Source of the DNA: Paenibacillus jilunlii
Lineage (GTDB): Bacteria > Bacillota > Bacilli > Paenibacillales > Paenibacillaceae
Length of the DNA stretch: 64,000 bases
Assembly: GCF_900102965.1 (NCBI RefSeq)
Contig: NZ_FNGM01000007.1
Coordinates: 56,686 to 120,685 of the forward strand
Direction: 5' to 3'
The notes below the pieces were generated by a model that saw only the letters and a program-made list of their open reading frames with translations, made no database searches and was not told where the DNA came from. Made by a program: the position numbers and the translations under genes. The number at the start of each line of letters is the position of its first letter. The stretch's first letter is position 1. Shown here piece by piece: positions 38,870 through 47,796 of this stretch.

Positions 38870-40333
38870 CTACTCTACCTTAATTGTATCAAAGAATTTT
38901 TCCTGTACGGTCTTGGCTGCGGCGTCAAGCTGGGCTTTGGAGTCCGTACCTTTTTTGGAGAAAAGCTCCTGAATCACATTGGACATCGTTGCATAGTAAT
39001 CCTGTGTATTGTATTGCGCCTCAGGCTTGCCATCCAAGAGTGCCATAATATCCGGGTTGTACTGATAGACAATATCGTACTTGTCATAGATCGCTTTGGT
39101 TTTTTTGCCAAAATCAGAATCTGCGGCATAGTAGTCGAGTAGCGGCGGGATGAAGTATTTGCCGTCCGCTTTGCGCTGCTGCAGAATGGCATCCAGTGCC
39201 TCCAGGCCTTTGTCGGAGAAGTAATCAAAAGTGATATAGCGGAAAGCCATCTCCTGCTCGTCCAGGGTGGCGTTCGGGTTGATGACCAGATAGTCGCCGC
39301 CGAGTACGCCCGTGTGTTTGCCGCCCTTTTCCGCAGCAGGCATTGGATAAGTGAGCACATCCTCCGGTTTCAAGCCGCCCTGGTTCAGGGCTTGCTCGAT
39401 TACACCGTCCGAACCGGCCATCACCATCGCTGTGCGTCCTTGCTGGAATGCGCCTACGGCATCGCCCCAGCCCAGCGCCCAGTCCTGAGGAATGGCATTG
39501 GCTTCCCATCTCAGCTTCTTATAGAAGTCCAGCGCCTTCACGCCCGCATCGGTGTTGAAGGTTGCCACCACTTTGCCGCCGTCAATCTTCTGGATCTCGC
39601 CGCCGGCTTCGAACAGGAAGTTGGTCCAATTCCAGCCAGCTTCATTGCCCTTGCCCATTGGAGCGATACCGGAGATGCCTTTTTTGGCGTCGGCCACACC
39701 TTTGGCGGTGTTCAGCATATCCTCCCAGGTCCAGTCCATGGCCGGTACAGGCACACCTTTGTCATCCAGCATCTTTTTATTAATCATCGTAGTGGTTACA
39801 TAGCCTTTTTGGGTGATGCCGTACACCTTGCCGTCAATGATGAACTGGTTTTGCAGGACGGGATTGATCTGGTCCTTGTACTCATATTTGTTCCACAGAT
39901 CGGTAATGTCTGCCACCCAGCCTTTTTCGACGAGAAATTTCGCTTCCGTGGCATACGTATTGAAGAAGGTCGGGGCTTCATTGGCAGCCATTTTCACACC
40001 GATTTCACTAACGTTATACTGCCAGTCGTCTTTGACGATCTCAACATTCGGGTATGCCGCCTGGAAACGCTTGATCTTGTCATCTTCCTGCGCCCGCACT
40101 TCCGTTAAGTCCGGTGTAGGATAATGGATCTTAATGGTGACCTTACGCTGAGTGATATCATCTGCCGGCGCATTAGTGGCGGTACTGTTGTTTGTAGCTT
40201 TATCCGTAACAGCCGGTGACGCATCTCCCCCATTCGTTCCCTTGGCGCTATTGTTGTTATTGTTGCCGCTGCAGGCGGATAACAACGATCCTGTCACCAG
40301 GAGACAGGCTAGGACGCTGGAAAATTTACGCAT
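38870..40333 (-). CDS. Carbohydrate ABC transporter substrate-binding lipoprotein (second system)
   Basis: A 487-residue extracellular solute-binding protein. The signal peptide ends GSLLSAC with C21, followed by a spacer rich in Asn, Thr and Ala to about residue 60. The fold includes MDWTWEDMLNTAKGVAD (cited as a typical binding-protein segment), GRTAMVMAGSDGV and GVLGGDYLVINPNA. A GGGGAG ribosome binding site precedes the ATG. It is the last gene of the kinase-regulator-permease-permease-binding protein cluster, 133 bp after the MalG-type permease gene. Confidence 0.93.
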   Translation of the reverse strand: MRKFSSVLACLLVTGSLLSACSGNNNNNSAKGTNGGDASPAVTDKATNNSTATNAPADDITQRKVTIKIHYPTPDLTEVRAQEDDKIKRFQAAYPNVEIVKDDWQYNVSEIGVKMAANEAPTFFNTYATEAKFLVEKGWVADITDLWNKYEYKDQINPVLQNQFIIDGKVYGITQKGYVTTTMINKKMLDDKGVPVPAMDWTWEDMLNTAKGVADAKKGISGIAPMGKGNEAGWNWTNFLFEAGGEIQKIDGGKVVATFNTDAGVKALDFYKKLRWEANAIPQDWALGWGDAVGAFQQGRTAMVMAGSDGVIEQALNQGGLKPEDVLTYPMPAAEKGGKHTGVLGGDYLVINPNATLDEQEMAFRYITFDYFSDKGLEALDAILQQRKADGKYFIPPLLDYYAADSDFGKKTKAIYDKYDIVYQYNPDIMALLDGKPEAQYNTQDYYATMSNVIQELFSKKGTDSKAQLDAAAKTVQEKFFDTIKVE

Positions 40334-40466
40334 TGAAACTCCCCTTTTCCATTCATAGTTAGCTTACAGATTTATCTTAAGAGAGAAAATGTGCCCACAC
40401 GAGGTGTATTTATATTCCTTTCATGTGCATGTTTACGATCTAATCAGCCAAACGTATATCCCCGTG

Positions 40467-41339
40467 TTACCCCTTCACCGCCGACAAAGCCACCCCGCGC
40501 ATAATAAATTTCTGGAACAGCAGGAACACCAGGATCGGCGGCAGAGAGACCAGAAAGAGAATGGCAAACTTGATATTGGTGTTGAGCGCCTTAACGGCAA
40601 TTACATATTTATAGATCGCTGTGGCGAGAGTGTATTTATCCTCACTGTGCATGACAAGGGACGGCCAGAACCAGTCGTTCCAGGCGGTTGAGAAAATAAA
40701 GATCGCCAGTGTGGCAAAAATGGGAATGGACAGCGGTACAGCTATCGAGAAAAAGCTGCGCGGCTCCGAGGCTCCGTCAATCCGCGCGGCTTCAAAAATC
40801 TCCGGATGGATTCCGTCAAAAAAGTTCTTCAGCAGCAGGAAGTAAAACGTATTCGCTCCGGCCGGCAGCCAGAACGCCGCATACTGGTTCAGCAGTCCAA
40901 GCTCCTTCAGATTGACGAAGTTCGGAATCATATAGCTGGTCGCCGGGATAAACAGAGTCATCAGGAAGAAAAAATAAAATACCTTGCGGAAAGGCACGTT
41001 CATCCGGGAAATGCTAAAAGAAGCAAGGCCAAGTACAATAAGGGTCACAACCATATTCCCCACGAAAATATAGAGTGTATTCCTGAGAAACACCAGCAGA
41101 TCGATATAATTTAACGCATCCTTCAAATTGCCGAAATGCCACTCCTGCGGGAAAAAATGCGGCGGAAAGGAATTGACCTCCGTGTTGGATTTGAGACCGT
41201 TGAACATCGTCATGAGGATCGGGTAGAGCATGGTGAAGACCATGACCAGGATGAAGAACACCATTATCCCGTAGACGATTTTATTGCTTGTTTTTTTCAG
41301 ATCATGTTCGGAGAGAATGCCTCTGTCTGCGCTCTTCAT
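40467..41339 (-). CDS. Carbohydrate ABC transporter permease, MalG type (second system)
   Basis: A 290-residue CUT1 permease. TM1 follows a polar N terminus (SEHDLKKTSNK). The EAA loop is EIFEAARIDGASEPRSFFSI, and the C terminus MRGVALSAVKG is the common MalG-type ending. It begins one base after the stop of the MalF-type gene, so the two are coupled. No ATPase gene is present in the cluster. Confidence 0.93.
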   Translation of the reverse strand: MKSADRGILSEHDLKKTSNKIVYGIMVFFILVMVFTMLYPILMTMFNGLKSNTEVNSFPPHFFPQEWHFGNLKDALNYIDLLVFLRNTLYIFVGNMVVTLIVLGLASFSISRMNVPFRKVFYFFFLMTLFIPATSYMIPNFVNLKELGLLNQYAAFWLPAGANTFYFLLLKNFFDGIHPEIFEAARIDGASEPRSFFSIAVPLSIPIFATLAIFIFSTAWNDWFWPSLVMHSEDKYTLATAIYKYVIAVKALNTNIKFAILFLVSLPPILVFLLFQKFIMRGVALSAVKG

Positions 41340-41340
41340 G

Positions 41341-42264
41341 TTAGTTGTCCTCCTTGTTCAGCTTGAACTGCACAATGCCCAAACCGCCGAGGACGATGAA
41401 CATCAGCATGCCGAGCGCCGTCGCCGTACCGTAATCCAGCCGGGTAAAAGCATATTTCACAATCAATAGCGCGTAGGTCAGAGTGGTATTGTTCGGGCCT
41501 CCATCCAGCAAAGCAAGCTGTGACTGGTAGCCCTGAGAGGTGGCGATAATCTGCAGAATCAGCATCAGGACAATCAGATTGCGCAAAGAGGGCAGTGTGA
41601 TATGGCGGATACGGGCCCATACCCCGGCACCGTCAATTTCAGCGGCTTCGTACCAATCGCGCGGAATACTGAGCACAGCCGCCAGATAAATAAGCATCCC
41701 AGAGCCAAACTGCTGCCAGGTTTCCATAAAAACAAGCGAGATCATCGACCACCTGCTGTCCGTCAGAAAGGCAATTTGATCCGCTCCCATCGTGCCGAGC
41801 AGCGCATTGATGGGTCCGACCGGATCATACAGCCATCTCCACAGGCCGTACAGCACGACAGCCGGCAATACAAAGGGCAGATAAGCCGCCACGCGGACAA
41901 AGCCGCCGAACTTCCGCAGCTCGGAAATGGCGATGGCAAAGGCAATCGGCACCCAAAAGCCGATCACCAGACAGAGCACCATGTAATAAAGGGTATTTTT
42001 CACAGCAATCAATACATCCGGGTCCGTAAGCGCTCTGGCATAATTATCGAGGCCGGCAAAAGTATTGCCCTTTACAAAGTCCACGGTATAGAAGCTGTAC
42101 ATAAAGCCCTTAAAAATGGGCACCCACATAAACAAAACAAAAATAATAATGGCGGGTACGAGAAACATATATCCCCAAAAGTTTTTTTTCCAGCGGTTCT
42201 GTTTATGCGGCTTGCGCTCCAGCTTCGCTGTCATCTTCTCGCGGATTGTAGCGGTTTGGTTCAT
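41341..42264 (-). CDS. Carbohydrate ABC transporter permease, MalF type (second system)
   Basis: A 307-residue CUT1 permease with a basic cytoplasmic N terminus (KLERKPHKQNRWKKN) and six helices. WVPIFKGFMYSFYTVDF after TM1 and the EAA loop DWYEAAEIDGAGVWARIRHI are typical. It is downstream of the regulator gene by about 115 bp, which may contain a promoter activated by that regulator. Confidence 0.93.
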   Translation of the reverse strand: MNQTATIREKMTAKLERKPHKQNRWKKNFWGYMFLVPAIIIFVLFMWVPIFKGFMYSFYTVDFVKGNTFAGLDNYARALTDPDVLIAVKNTLYYMVLCLVIGFWVPIAFAIAISELRKFGGFVRVAAYLPFVLPAVVLYGLWRWLYDPVGPINALLGTMGADQIAFLTDSRWSMISLVFMETWQQFGSGMLIYLAAVLSIPRDWYEAAEIDGAGVWARIRHITLPSLRNLIVLMLILQIIATSQGYQSQLALLDGGPNNTTLTYALLIVKYAFTRLDYGTATALGMLMFIVLGGLGIVQFKLNKEDN

Positions 42265-42379
42265 CTGGCTCCCTCATTCCTTTTGTCTTTCAGCACTTGC
42301 ACCAAGCGCTGCCTACATTCATTGTAGAAAAGGAGCCGAAGCCTGAACATGTCTATATCTACCGCAATCGTAAGTGTTC

Positions 42380-43708
42380 TTACTTCTTCAGTTCGCTGGG
42401 GCTGATGCCGTAATATTTTTTGAAAATCTTGCTGAAATGCTCCGGGGACTCATAGCCCACCCGCTCCGCGATCTCATAACGGCGCAAATCGGTATGCAGA
42501 ATCATCTCGCGGCTGTCCTCCATCCGCAGCTTGATGACATATTCCCAGAGGTTATGGCCTGTATTTTTTTTGAACAGATAGCTCAGGTAATTGGGGCTGA
42601 CGTGATTTTTTTTGGCCACCTCATGGATCGTAAGGCCCTTCTGGGCGTAATTCCCGTCGATATACTCCTTAGCCTTCTGCACAATCAGGTTGCTGTGTGT
42701 ATGCAGCTCCTCGGCCGAGGGATCAGCGGCATAGCTGCTCCAGTTGAAATCACCGTAGTAGAACACATAGTAATCGGAATGCGCCTTGTTCCACTGAATG
42801 GCCTTCGAGGCCTGCCGGTTCAGCACATCCATAAAGGACAGGCCCTTGAGGATCTGGCTGATGCCAATTACGGTGTTCAAATGCAGGTATTTATGGATAT
42901 TTAAATGCAGACTGCGGCCAAGCACATCCAGCCGGTTGATCTGGCCCGTCGCCGATTCCTCATAGGTCTTCTCATCCCACTGGATAATGACGGTGATCTC
43001 CTCCTCCGGAGAATAAAAGGCCACTGTGCTCCACTCCTGGTCAAGCAGCTCTTTGGCAATGTTAAGTGCGGCATAACGCAGCAGCTCCCGGTCGCGGTAG
43101 GTGTAATTCTTCTCTCCAGTTGCTTCAGGCAACGGCAGTTTAATCTTGATTACAGAGAAAAAAGGCCCCTGCAGCTTCAGCTCATCCACCTTCCGTAGCT
43201 TCTGCTCATCGCCCAGCACAGAGGCGGGCTCTTCAATGAGGGCATTCAGCAGCTTGCTGTACTCGGGCAGCGGCTCCTCCAGGCGGAAGCCTTCCCCGAT
43301 CCCGGCCATGAAGGTGGACAGATCCGGGGAGGGTTTATCCAATTTAAGCAGCACATTCCGTACCGAATCGAGAAAATGCTCACTGTTCAGCGGCTTGATC
43401 AGATAATCCTTCGCCCCCAGCCGGACGGCCATCTGGGCATACTGGAACGTCTCATGGGCGGAGATGACGATGGTCTGCACCCACGGTTTGGCCAGCTTGG
43501 CGTGCTGCATCAGCTCAATGCCGCTCATGGCCCCCATCTGGATATCCGTCACCAGCAGATCAACTTCCTCCATGCGGATACAGTCCAAAGCTTCAAAGCC
43601 GCTGTTCGCGGTATAAATATGGCCGATCTCCAGACCCGAGGAAGCCAGCAGGCTGCTCAGCCCTTTGCAAATCAGCGGCTCATCGTCTACAACCAGTACA
43701 TTAAACAT
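42380..43708 (-). CDS. Response regulator with AraC-type DNA-binding domain (second ABC system)
   Basis: A 442-residue YesN-like regulator. The receiver shows VVDDEP, D55 in LLVTDIQMGA, ISAHET and LIKPLN. The central region of about 220 residues has no recognised motif. The AraC domain occupies about 335-440 and ends GYESPEHFSKIFKKYYGISP. It follows the kinase gene by 16 bp. Its likely target is the adjacent ABC transporter operon. Confidence 0.94.
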   Translation of the reverse strand: MFNVLVVDDEPLICKGLSSLLASSGLEIGHIYTANSGFEALDCIRMEEVDLLVTDIQMGAMSGIELMQHAKLAKPWVQTIVISAHETFQYAQMAVRLGAKDYLIKPLNSEHFLDSVRNVLLKLDKPSPDLSTFMAGIGEGFRLEEPLPEYSKLLNALIEEPASVLGDEQKLRKVDELKLQGPFFSVIKIKLPLPEATGEKNYTYRDRELLRYAALNIAKELLDQEWSTVAFYSPEEEITVIIQWDEKTYEESATGQINRLDVLGRSLHLNIHKYLHLNTVIGISQILKGLSFMDVLNRQASKAIQWNKAHSDYYVFYYGDFNWSSYAADPSAEELHTHSNLIVQKAKEYIDGNYAQKGLTIHEVAKKNHVSPNYLSYLFKKNTGHNLWEYVIKLRMEDSREMILHTDLRRYEIAERVGYESPEHFSKIFKKYYGISPSELKK

Positions 43709-43724
43709 CTAAGTGGCCACCTTT

Positions 43725-45518
43725 CTATTGTTGATTCTCCGACTTTGGAAGCTTAACTGTTACGACAGTTCCTCCAGCCTGACGGGGGGCGTAGCTGATT
43801 CCATATTGTGAGCCAAAATGCAGCTGCACACGCTGTTTGATATTGCGGATGCCATAACCGCTGACCGGATTGGGGCTTTCGTCATTCAGCACCTGCTCAA
43901 TGGCCTTGTAATCCACCTGTTTGTACCCATTATCTTCTATAGTAATCAGAATGGTATCGTCCTGTTGAACCGAGGTGATCATGATCTCCCCGTCCTCATC
44001 CATATTTTTCACACCGTGGATGATGGCATTTTCGATCAGGGGCTGTAGGGTGATCTTGGGAATAAGATTCGTTTTGGTCTCCGGGGCGATGTTCCAGCTG
44101 ACCGTGAACACATAGTCATACCGGTGCTGCTGCAGCTTGATATAGGCACTGGCATGTTCCAGCTCCTCCTCCAGCGTAATTAGTTCCCGGCCCCGGCTTA
44201 AGCTGATCTTCATCAGCTTCGATAGCTCCTTGATCATTTCCGCGGATTCGATATTGCCTTCCAGCGAGCTTTTCCAATAAATACTCTCCAGGGTGTTATA
44301 GAGCAGATGCGGATTGATCTGCTGATAGAGCAGCTGCAGCTGCGATTCCTTCTGCTTCAGCTCCATCTGATATTTGTACATGATGAGACTATTCAGCCTG
44401 CGGGCCATATCGTAAGTAGAAGCGATCAGCACACTGACTTCATCGTTGGTCCCTCTTTGCGGTGTCTCCGGAACGCGGTTGCCCGGCTCGTATTTGCGCA
44501 CAAAAAAAGCCAGCTTCTGCAAAGGAGTCATGAGAGAACGCCAAAAATAAGTGATGATGATCAGTCCGAAAAGCGCGTAAGCAACCGTTATGTATTGAAT
44601 CACCCGCTTCATTTCCTTCTGCTGCTGGAGCAGTGCATTGACCGGGACCTTGTAGACCAGCTTCTGGGCAAAGGCATGGTTGTTGTTCACGACATAGATG
44701 AAGTCATCCGTGATAATGTCCTCGGTCCCTTCGGGATCACCGGTCTCAGCCCCCTCCGGGAGGTCAATAACTTCTCCAGTCGCATTGGTGGTCGAAGCCA
44801 GTACCCGGTTGTTCATATCGGTCAAATAGATTTCGCCTTCCGGCAGGGAAATGGATTTCAGCGATTCGCCGATTTTGGACTCCATCTTGGTGACCACCAG
44901 CACGCCGATGGTTCCTGCCCCTCTGTAAATGTTGTTGACCGCCCGGACGTAAGTCAGTGTCTTGAGATTCTCGGCCTGCGGGCTCAGCTTCTCTGCAAAC
45001 ATTAAATAACCTCTGCCCTTCTGCTGCACGACCTGGTCAAACCAGTAAGGCTTCTCACCTTTTGAGAAAAAATACACGCCCGCCTTCTTCACCTGGGGAA
45101 AATTAGGGGCAAAAAAATAATAATTGTCGGGGTCGTACACGTACAGCGAGTAATAAATCCCGTTGCCCCGTCCGGCGCCCTGCGAGTAGCTGCCCAACAG
45201 CTTTTCTATCGTTTCATAGCGCTCTACCCGCTCCATTACAGGCTCGCGGCCGCCGACATGCAGCTGCTGCAGAATCGGATTCTGAATAACGGTGGTGGTA
45301 ATCTTGTTCACTGTATCTATGTCTCTATTGATAATCGCAAAGTTCTGCTTATTCAGCTCCACATAGGCATTGGTGACATGGCGCTTCAGGATTTCTTCTG
45401 CCTTGTAATTGCCGTAGCTGTTCAGGATCAGTATGGGCGAGATCATAATCAGAAACAGCAGAATCAGCTGCTGCTTGACGTTCAGCCTGACGATTGGCTT
45501 GAGAAAGGCAGACAACAT
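43725..45518 (-). CDS. Sensor histidine kinase, YesM family (second ABC system)
   Basis: A 597-residue kinase. TM1 is at about residues 16-36 and a Cache-like extracytoplasmic domain at about 37-300 (includes GEIYLTDMNNRVLAST). TM2 is near 303-325, then HAMP. The His motif reads INPHLLYNTLESIYWKS: the usual PHFLFN is PHLLYN, still with the histidine. The ATPase part has PLIENAIIHGVKNM, EDNGYK and GYGIRNIKQR; the usual G1 motif DNGxG is altered to DNGYK, so catalytic activity deserves a check. A cre-like site lies 37 bp upstream. Confidence 0.93.
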   Translation of the reverse strand: MLSAFLKPIVRLNVKQQLILLFLIMISPILILNSYGNYKAEEILKRHVTNAYVELNKQNFAIINRDIDTVNKITTTVIQNPILQQLHVGGREPVMERVERYETIEKLLGSYSQGAGRGNGIYYSLYVYDPDNYYFFAPNFPQVKKAGVYFFSKGEKPYWFDQVVQQKGRGYLMFAEKLSPQAENLKTLTYVRAVNNIYRGAGTIGVLVVTKMESKIGESLKSISLPEGEIYLTDMNNRVLASTTNATGEVIDLPEGAETGDPEGTEDIITDDFIYVVNNNHAFAQKLVYKVPVNALLQQQKEMKRVIQYITVAYALFGLIIITYFWRSLMTPLQKLAFFVRKYEPGNRVPETPQRGTNDEVSVLIASTYDMARRLNSLIMYKYQMELKQKESQLQLLYQQINPHLLYNTLESIYWKSSLEGNIESAEMIKELSKLMKISLSRGRELITLEEELEHASAYIKLQQHRYDYVFTVSWNIAPETKTNLIPKITLQPLIENAIIHGVKNMDEDGEIMITSVQQDDTILITIEDNGYKQVDYKAIEQVLNDESPNPVSGYGIRNIKQRVQLHFGSQYGISYAPRQAGGTVVTVKLPKSENQQ

Positions 45519-45554
45519 CTGGATACACCTCCAGTTTCAATAATATAGCAAACG

Positions 45555-45568
45555 GATAAGCGCTTACA
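45555..45568. promoter_or_regulatory. cre-like site upstream of the second sugar kinase operon
   Basis: TGTAAGCGCTTATC on the minus strand matches the CcpA consensus at 12 of 14 positions and contains the palindrome TAAGCGCTTA. It lies 37 bp upstream of the kinase start codon, suitable for carbon catabolite repression. Confidence 0.55.
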
Positions 45569-45893
45569 TAGGTTTATTTTAATGGAAATGATGTTCATTT
45601 ATATGTATTTTTTCGGTTAGGGGCGGATTGGAGAGGTAAGGGGGGGGAGTCACTCCGTGGAAGATTTGGACCTCCGCCTTTATAAATCCTTCGGCCACTC
45701 CAAGTGGAAAAAGGGCAACTAATTCAGCTCATTTCGCAACTCATGAGGGAATATGGCCCAATTAAGTTCCCTTTTTCCACTTAAAAATCATAATTGTTAA
45801 TTTTGGGAAGGAATAAGCTCCCTTTATCCAACTAGCACTGCTCAGCTACTTCTTCAACAGGCGCTACTTAGAAAAAGACTATCAAATTTGACT
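45569..45893. other. Noncoding region upstream of the second sugar kinase gene
   Basis: No gene was recognised. It holds copy C of the dispersed repeat family (45701-45843) and a G-rich stretch near 45640. Confidence 0.6.
45701..45843. repeat. Dispersed repeat family, copy C
   Basis: CAAGTGGAAAAAGGG, CTAATTCAGCTCATTTC, GAGGGAATATGGCCCAATTA, CCCTTTTTCCACTTAAA and CCAACTAGCACT occur in the same order and spacing as in the copies at 231-380 and 13990-14130. Confidence 0.85.
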
Positions 45894-45926
45894 GAAAAAA
45901 AAAGGAACTGTCATTAGACAGTCCCC
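45894..45926 (-). terminator. Terminator serving the esterase/GH65 operon
   Basis: On the minus strand GGGACTGTC and GACAGTTCC form a stem with a four-base loop, followed by nine T. It is the first terminator downstream of the esterase gene but lies about 310 bp away, beyond an inserted 260-bp element. Confidence 0.8.
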
Positions 45927-45938
45927 TTGCATGATCAT

Positions 45939-46198
45939 CTATATAGAGTGAACTTAAGATCTTTACATTAGGGACTTCGTCGGGACTACGGAGAATGTTT
46001 GGACTTCCGGCAGCTGCCCATCTACAGATTTCTTGATTGTTACCGCTGTTCGCGGTGGAAATCCGCAGACAAAGCATATGCTTACGAAGCCAGCTTTCCT
46101 GCGGAAAGCTCTCAGGCGGACGCATTCGCTCCGTAAGTATCCAAACTCCCCTCCATCCCTTTTCCCTTTTGTTAGTTTTTCAAGTTCACTCTATATAG
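45939..46198. mobile_element. Putative MITE, 260 bp with perfect 17-bp terminal inverted repeats
   Basis: CTATATAGAGTGAACTT at 45939-45955 is repeated exactly in inverted orientation (AAGTTCACTCTATATAG) at 46182-46198. The interior has further partial palindromes (CTTTCCTGCGGAAAG) but no transposase frame. I could not see a clean target-site duplication. It lies between the esterase gene and the terminator that probably served it. Confidence 0.75.
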
Positions 46199-46238
46199 GA
46201 ACGATGATGTTTCGAACATTTTTAGAAAAGACTTTCCA

Positions 46239-47036
46239 CTACTTCGTATAGCCGTTCAACGCCAGCCAGGACGCGCAGGCCTCTGTCCAGCTTCGGGTGT
46301 GCGGCTCCCCGCCGGCCAGGCCAAGCCCATGCTGGCCATGAGCATAGACATGAAGATCGAACGGTATATGATGACGGCTTAACGCAGCAGCAAATTGCAG
46401 GCTGTTCTCCACAGGCACCGATCCGTCATCCGAGGTATGCCACAGGAAGGCGGGCGGGGTAGCTTCCGTGACCTGAAGCTCGCTGCTAAGGCGCTTCACC
46501 AGCTCCGGATCGGGGTCTGTCCCCAGCTGATTCTCCTTGGAGCCCTGATGGGTCACTCCTTCAGCCATGGATATTACCGGATAACATAGAATCAGCAAAT
46601 CCGGACGGCAGGACTTCCGTTCCAAAAGCTCTGAAGCTGCCTCGTCCCCCGCATCAAACAAGACACCGGCAGCAGAAGCTAAATGTCCGCCTGCAGAAAA
46701 TCCCAGGATTCCCAGTCTGTCAGGATCTATCCCATACTCTTCAGCGCGGTAACGGATCGTGCGGAGCGCACGCTGAGCATCCCGCAGCGCATGGGGATAT
46801 CCATAAGGTGCAACGCGGTATCGCAGCACAAAAGCCGAGATTCCCAGTGTATTCAGCCATTCAGCCACCGGTCCTCCTTCGTGGTCTGCACGCATGCCAT
46901 ACCCGCCGCCCGGACAGACAAGCACAGCGGCGTTCTTGTCACCTTCCAACAGATAAGGCGTAATCGCCGGGCAATCCTCATCGCTTGTTCCCAGCGCGCC
47001 AGGCGCCCCTTCCGGCCATAACAATATTGTCTTCAT
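46239..47036 (-). CDS. Alpha/beta hydrolase, acetyl-esterase type
   Basis: A cytoplasmic esterase of about 265 residues. It has the HGGG-like oxyanion motif as CPGGGYGM near residue 45, the nucleophile elbow GFSAGG with the serine near residue 115, an acid in HTSDDGSVPVENS and the catalytic histidine in HGQHGLGL. Such enzymes (BD-FAE/Axe2-like) remove acetyl groups from xylo- or other oligosaccharides. GAGGG fits the ATG at 47036 better than the one at 47042. It is the last gene of the GH65/pgmB cluster and probably deacetylates the same imported sugars. Confidence 0.88.
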   Translation of the reverse strand: MKTILLWPEGAPGALGTSDEDCPAITPYLLEGDKNAAVLVCPGGGYGMRADHEGGPVAEWLNTLGISAFVLRYRVAPYGYPHALRDAQRALRTIRYRAEEYGIDPDRLGILGFSAGGHLASAAGVLFDAGDEAASELLERKSCRPDLLILCYPVISMAEGVTHQGSKENQLGTDPDPELVKRLSSELQVTEATPPAFLWHTSDDGSVPVENSLQFAAALSRHHIPFDLHVYAHGQHGLGLAGGEPHTRSWTEACASWLALNGYTK

Positions 47037-47070
47037 CTTCATCCCTCAAGCTTTCTTCCATTGGATAGAA

Positions 47071-47753
47071 TTATTTCATACAGGAAATCGCTTTCTTTTC
47101 CTGCAATAAGTCTACCAAGGTCCTACAATTCATGCAATCCTGCGACGACAATGTCGGCTGCTTCCAGTACCTCCGGCTTGCCGATGCCAACCACCCCCGC
47201 ATCCCTGCCGCTTTGGCGGCGGCAATTCCCGCTTCCGCATCCTCAAAAACCACACAGTCCGCAGGCTGCAGCCCGAGGCTGCGGCAAGCGGTCTCAAAGA
47301 CCTCGGGGTCCGGTTTGGCACGGGATACGGTGTTGCCGTCAACAACCGCATCGAACAGCCCGGATAGCTTCAGCTTATCCAGGATGAATACGGCGTTTTT
47401 GCTGGCAGAACCCAGAGCAATGCCTACCCCCTGCTCCTTAAGCCTACCGAGATATTCGCGGACGCCAGGCAGCAGTTCTGAATCATCCAGGCGCGAGATA
47501 TAGTCTACATATAGCCGATTCTTCTGTTCGGCCATCGCCGCCTTCTCCGCTTCATCGATCTCCAGGCCCCGATCCCCAGCAGAATATCAAGTGATCGCAT
47601 ACGGCTAACCCCTTTCAGCCTTTCGTTATGGGCCTCCGTGAATTCGAACCCGAGGTCTGCGGCAAGCGAGCGCCAGGCCAGATAATGATATTTGGCTGTG
47701 TCTACAATCACTCCGTCCAAATCAAAGATTGCACCCTTCATATGCTCCAGCAT
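47071..47753 (-). pseudogene. pgmB: Beta-phosphoglucomutase, frameshifted
   Basis: The enzyme interconverts beta-glucose 1-phosphate and glucose 6-phosphate, the step after GH65 phosphorolysis. The first frame (from 47753) gives MKGAIFDLDGVIVDTAKYH and ends in frame near SLDILLGIGA. Near 47565-47571 the homology moves to another frame, which continues LEIDEAEKAAMAEQKNRLY and reaches the HAD motifs ALGSASKN, KPDPEVF and FEDAEAGIAAA. The change is one missing base next to a run of four G. All conserved motifs are otherwise present, so this is a recent mutation, a sequencing error or, less likely, a recoding site. GGAGAGGA precedes the ATG. Confidence 0.88.
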
Positions 47754-47796
47754 ATATATTCTATCCTCTCCATTTATATAAACTTTCTGCCTTTTA

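Noticed and set aside
47505..47753. Programmed frameshifting in pgmB
   Set aside because: The site GGGGCC is not a classical slippery heptamer and no downstream structure was evident; mutation or sequencing error is simpler.
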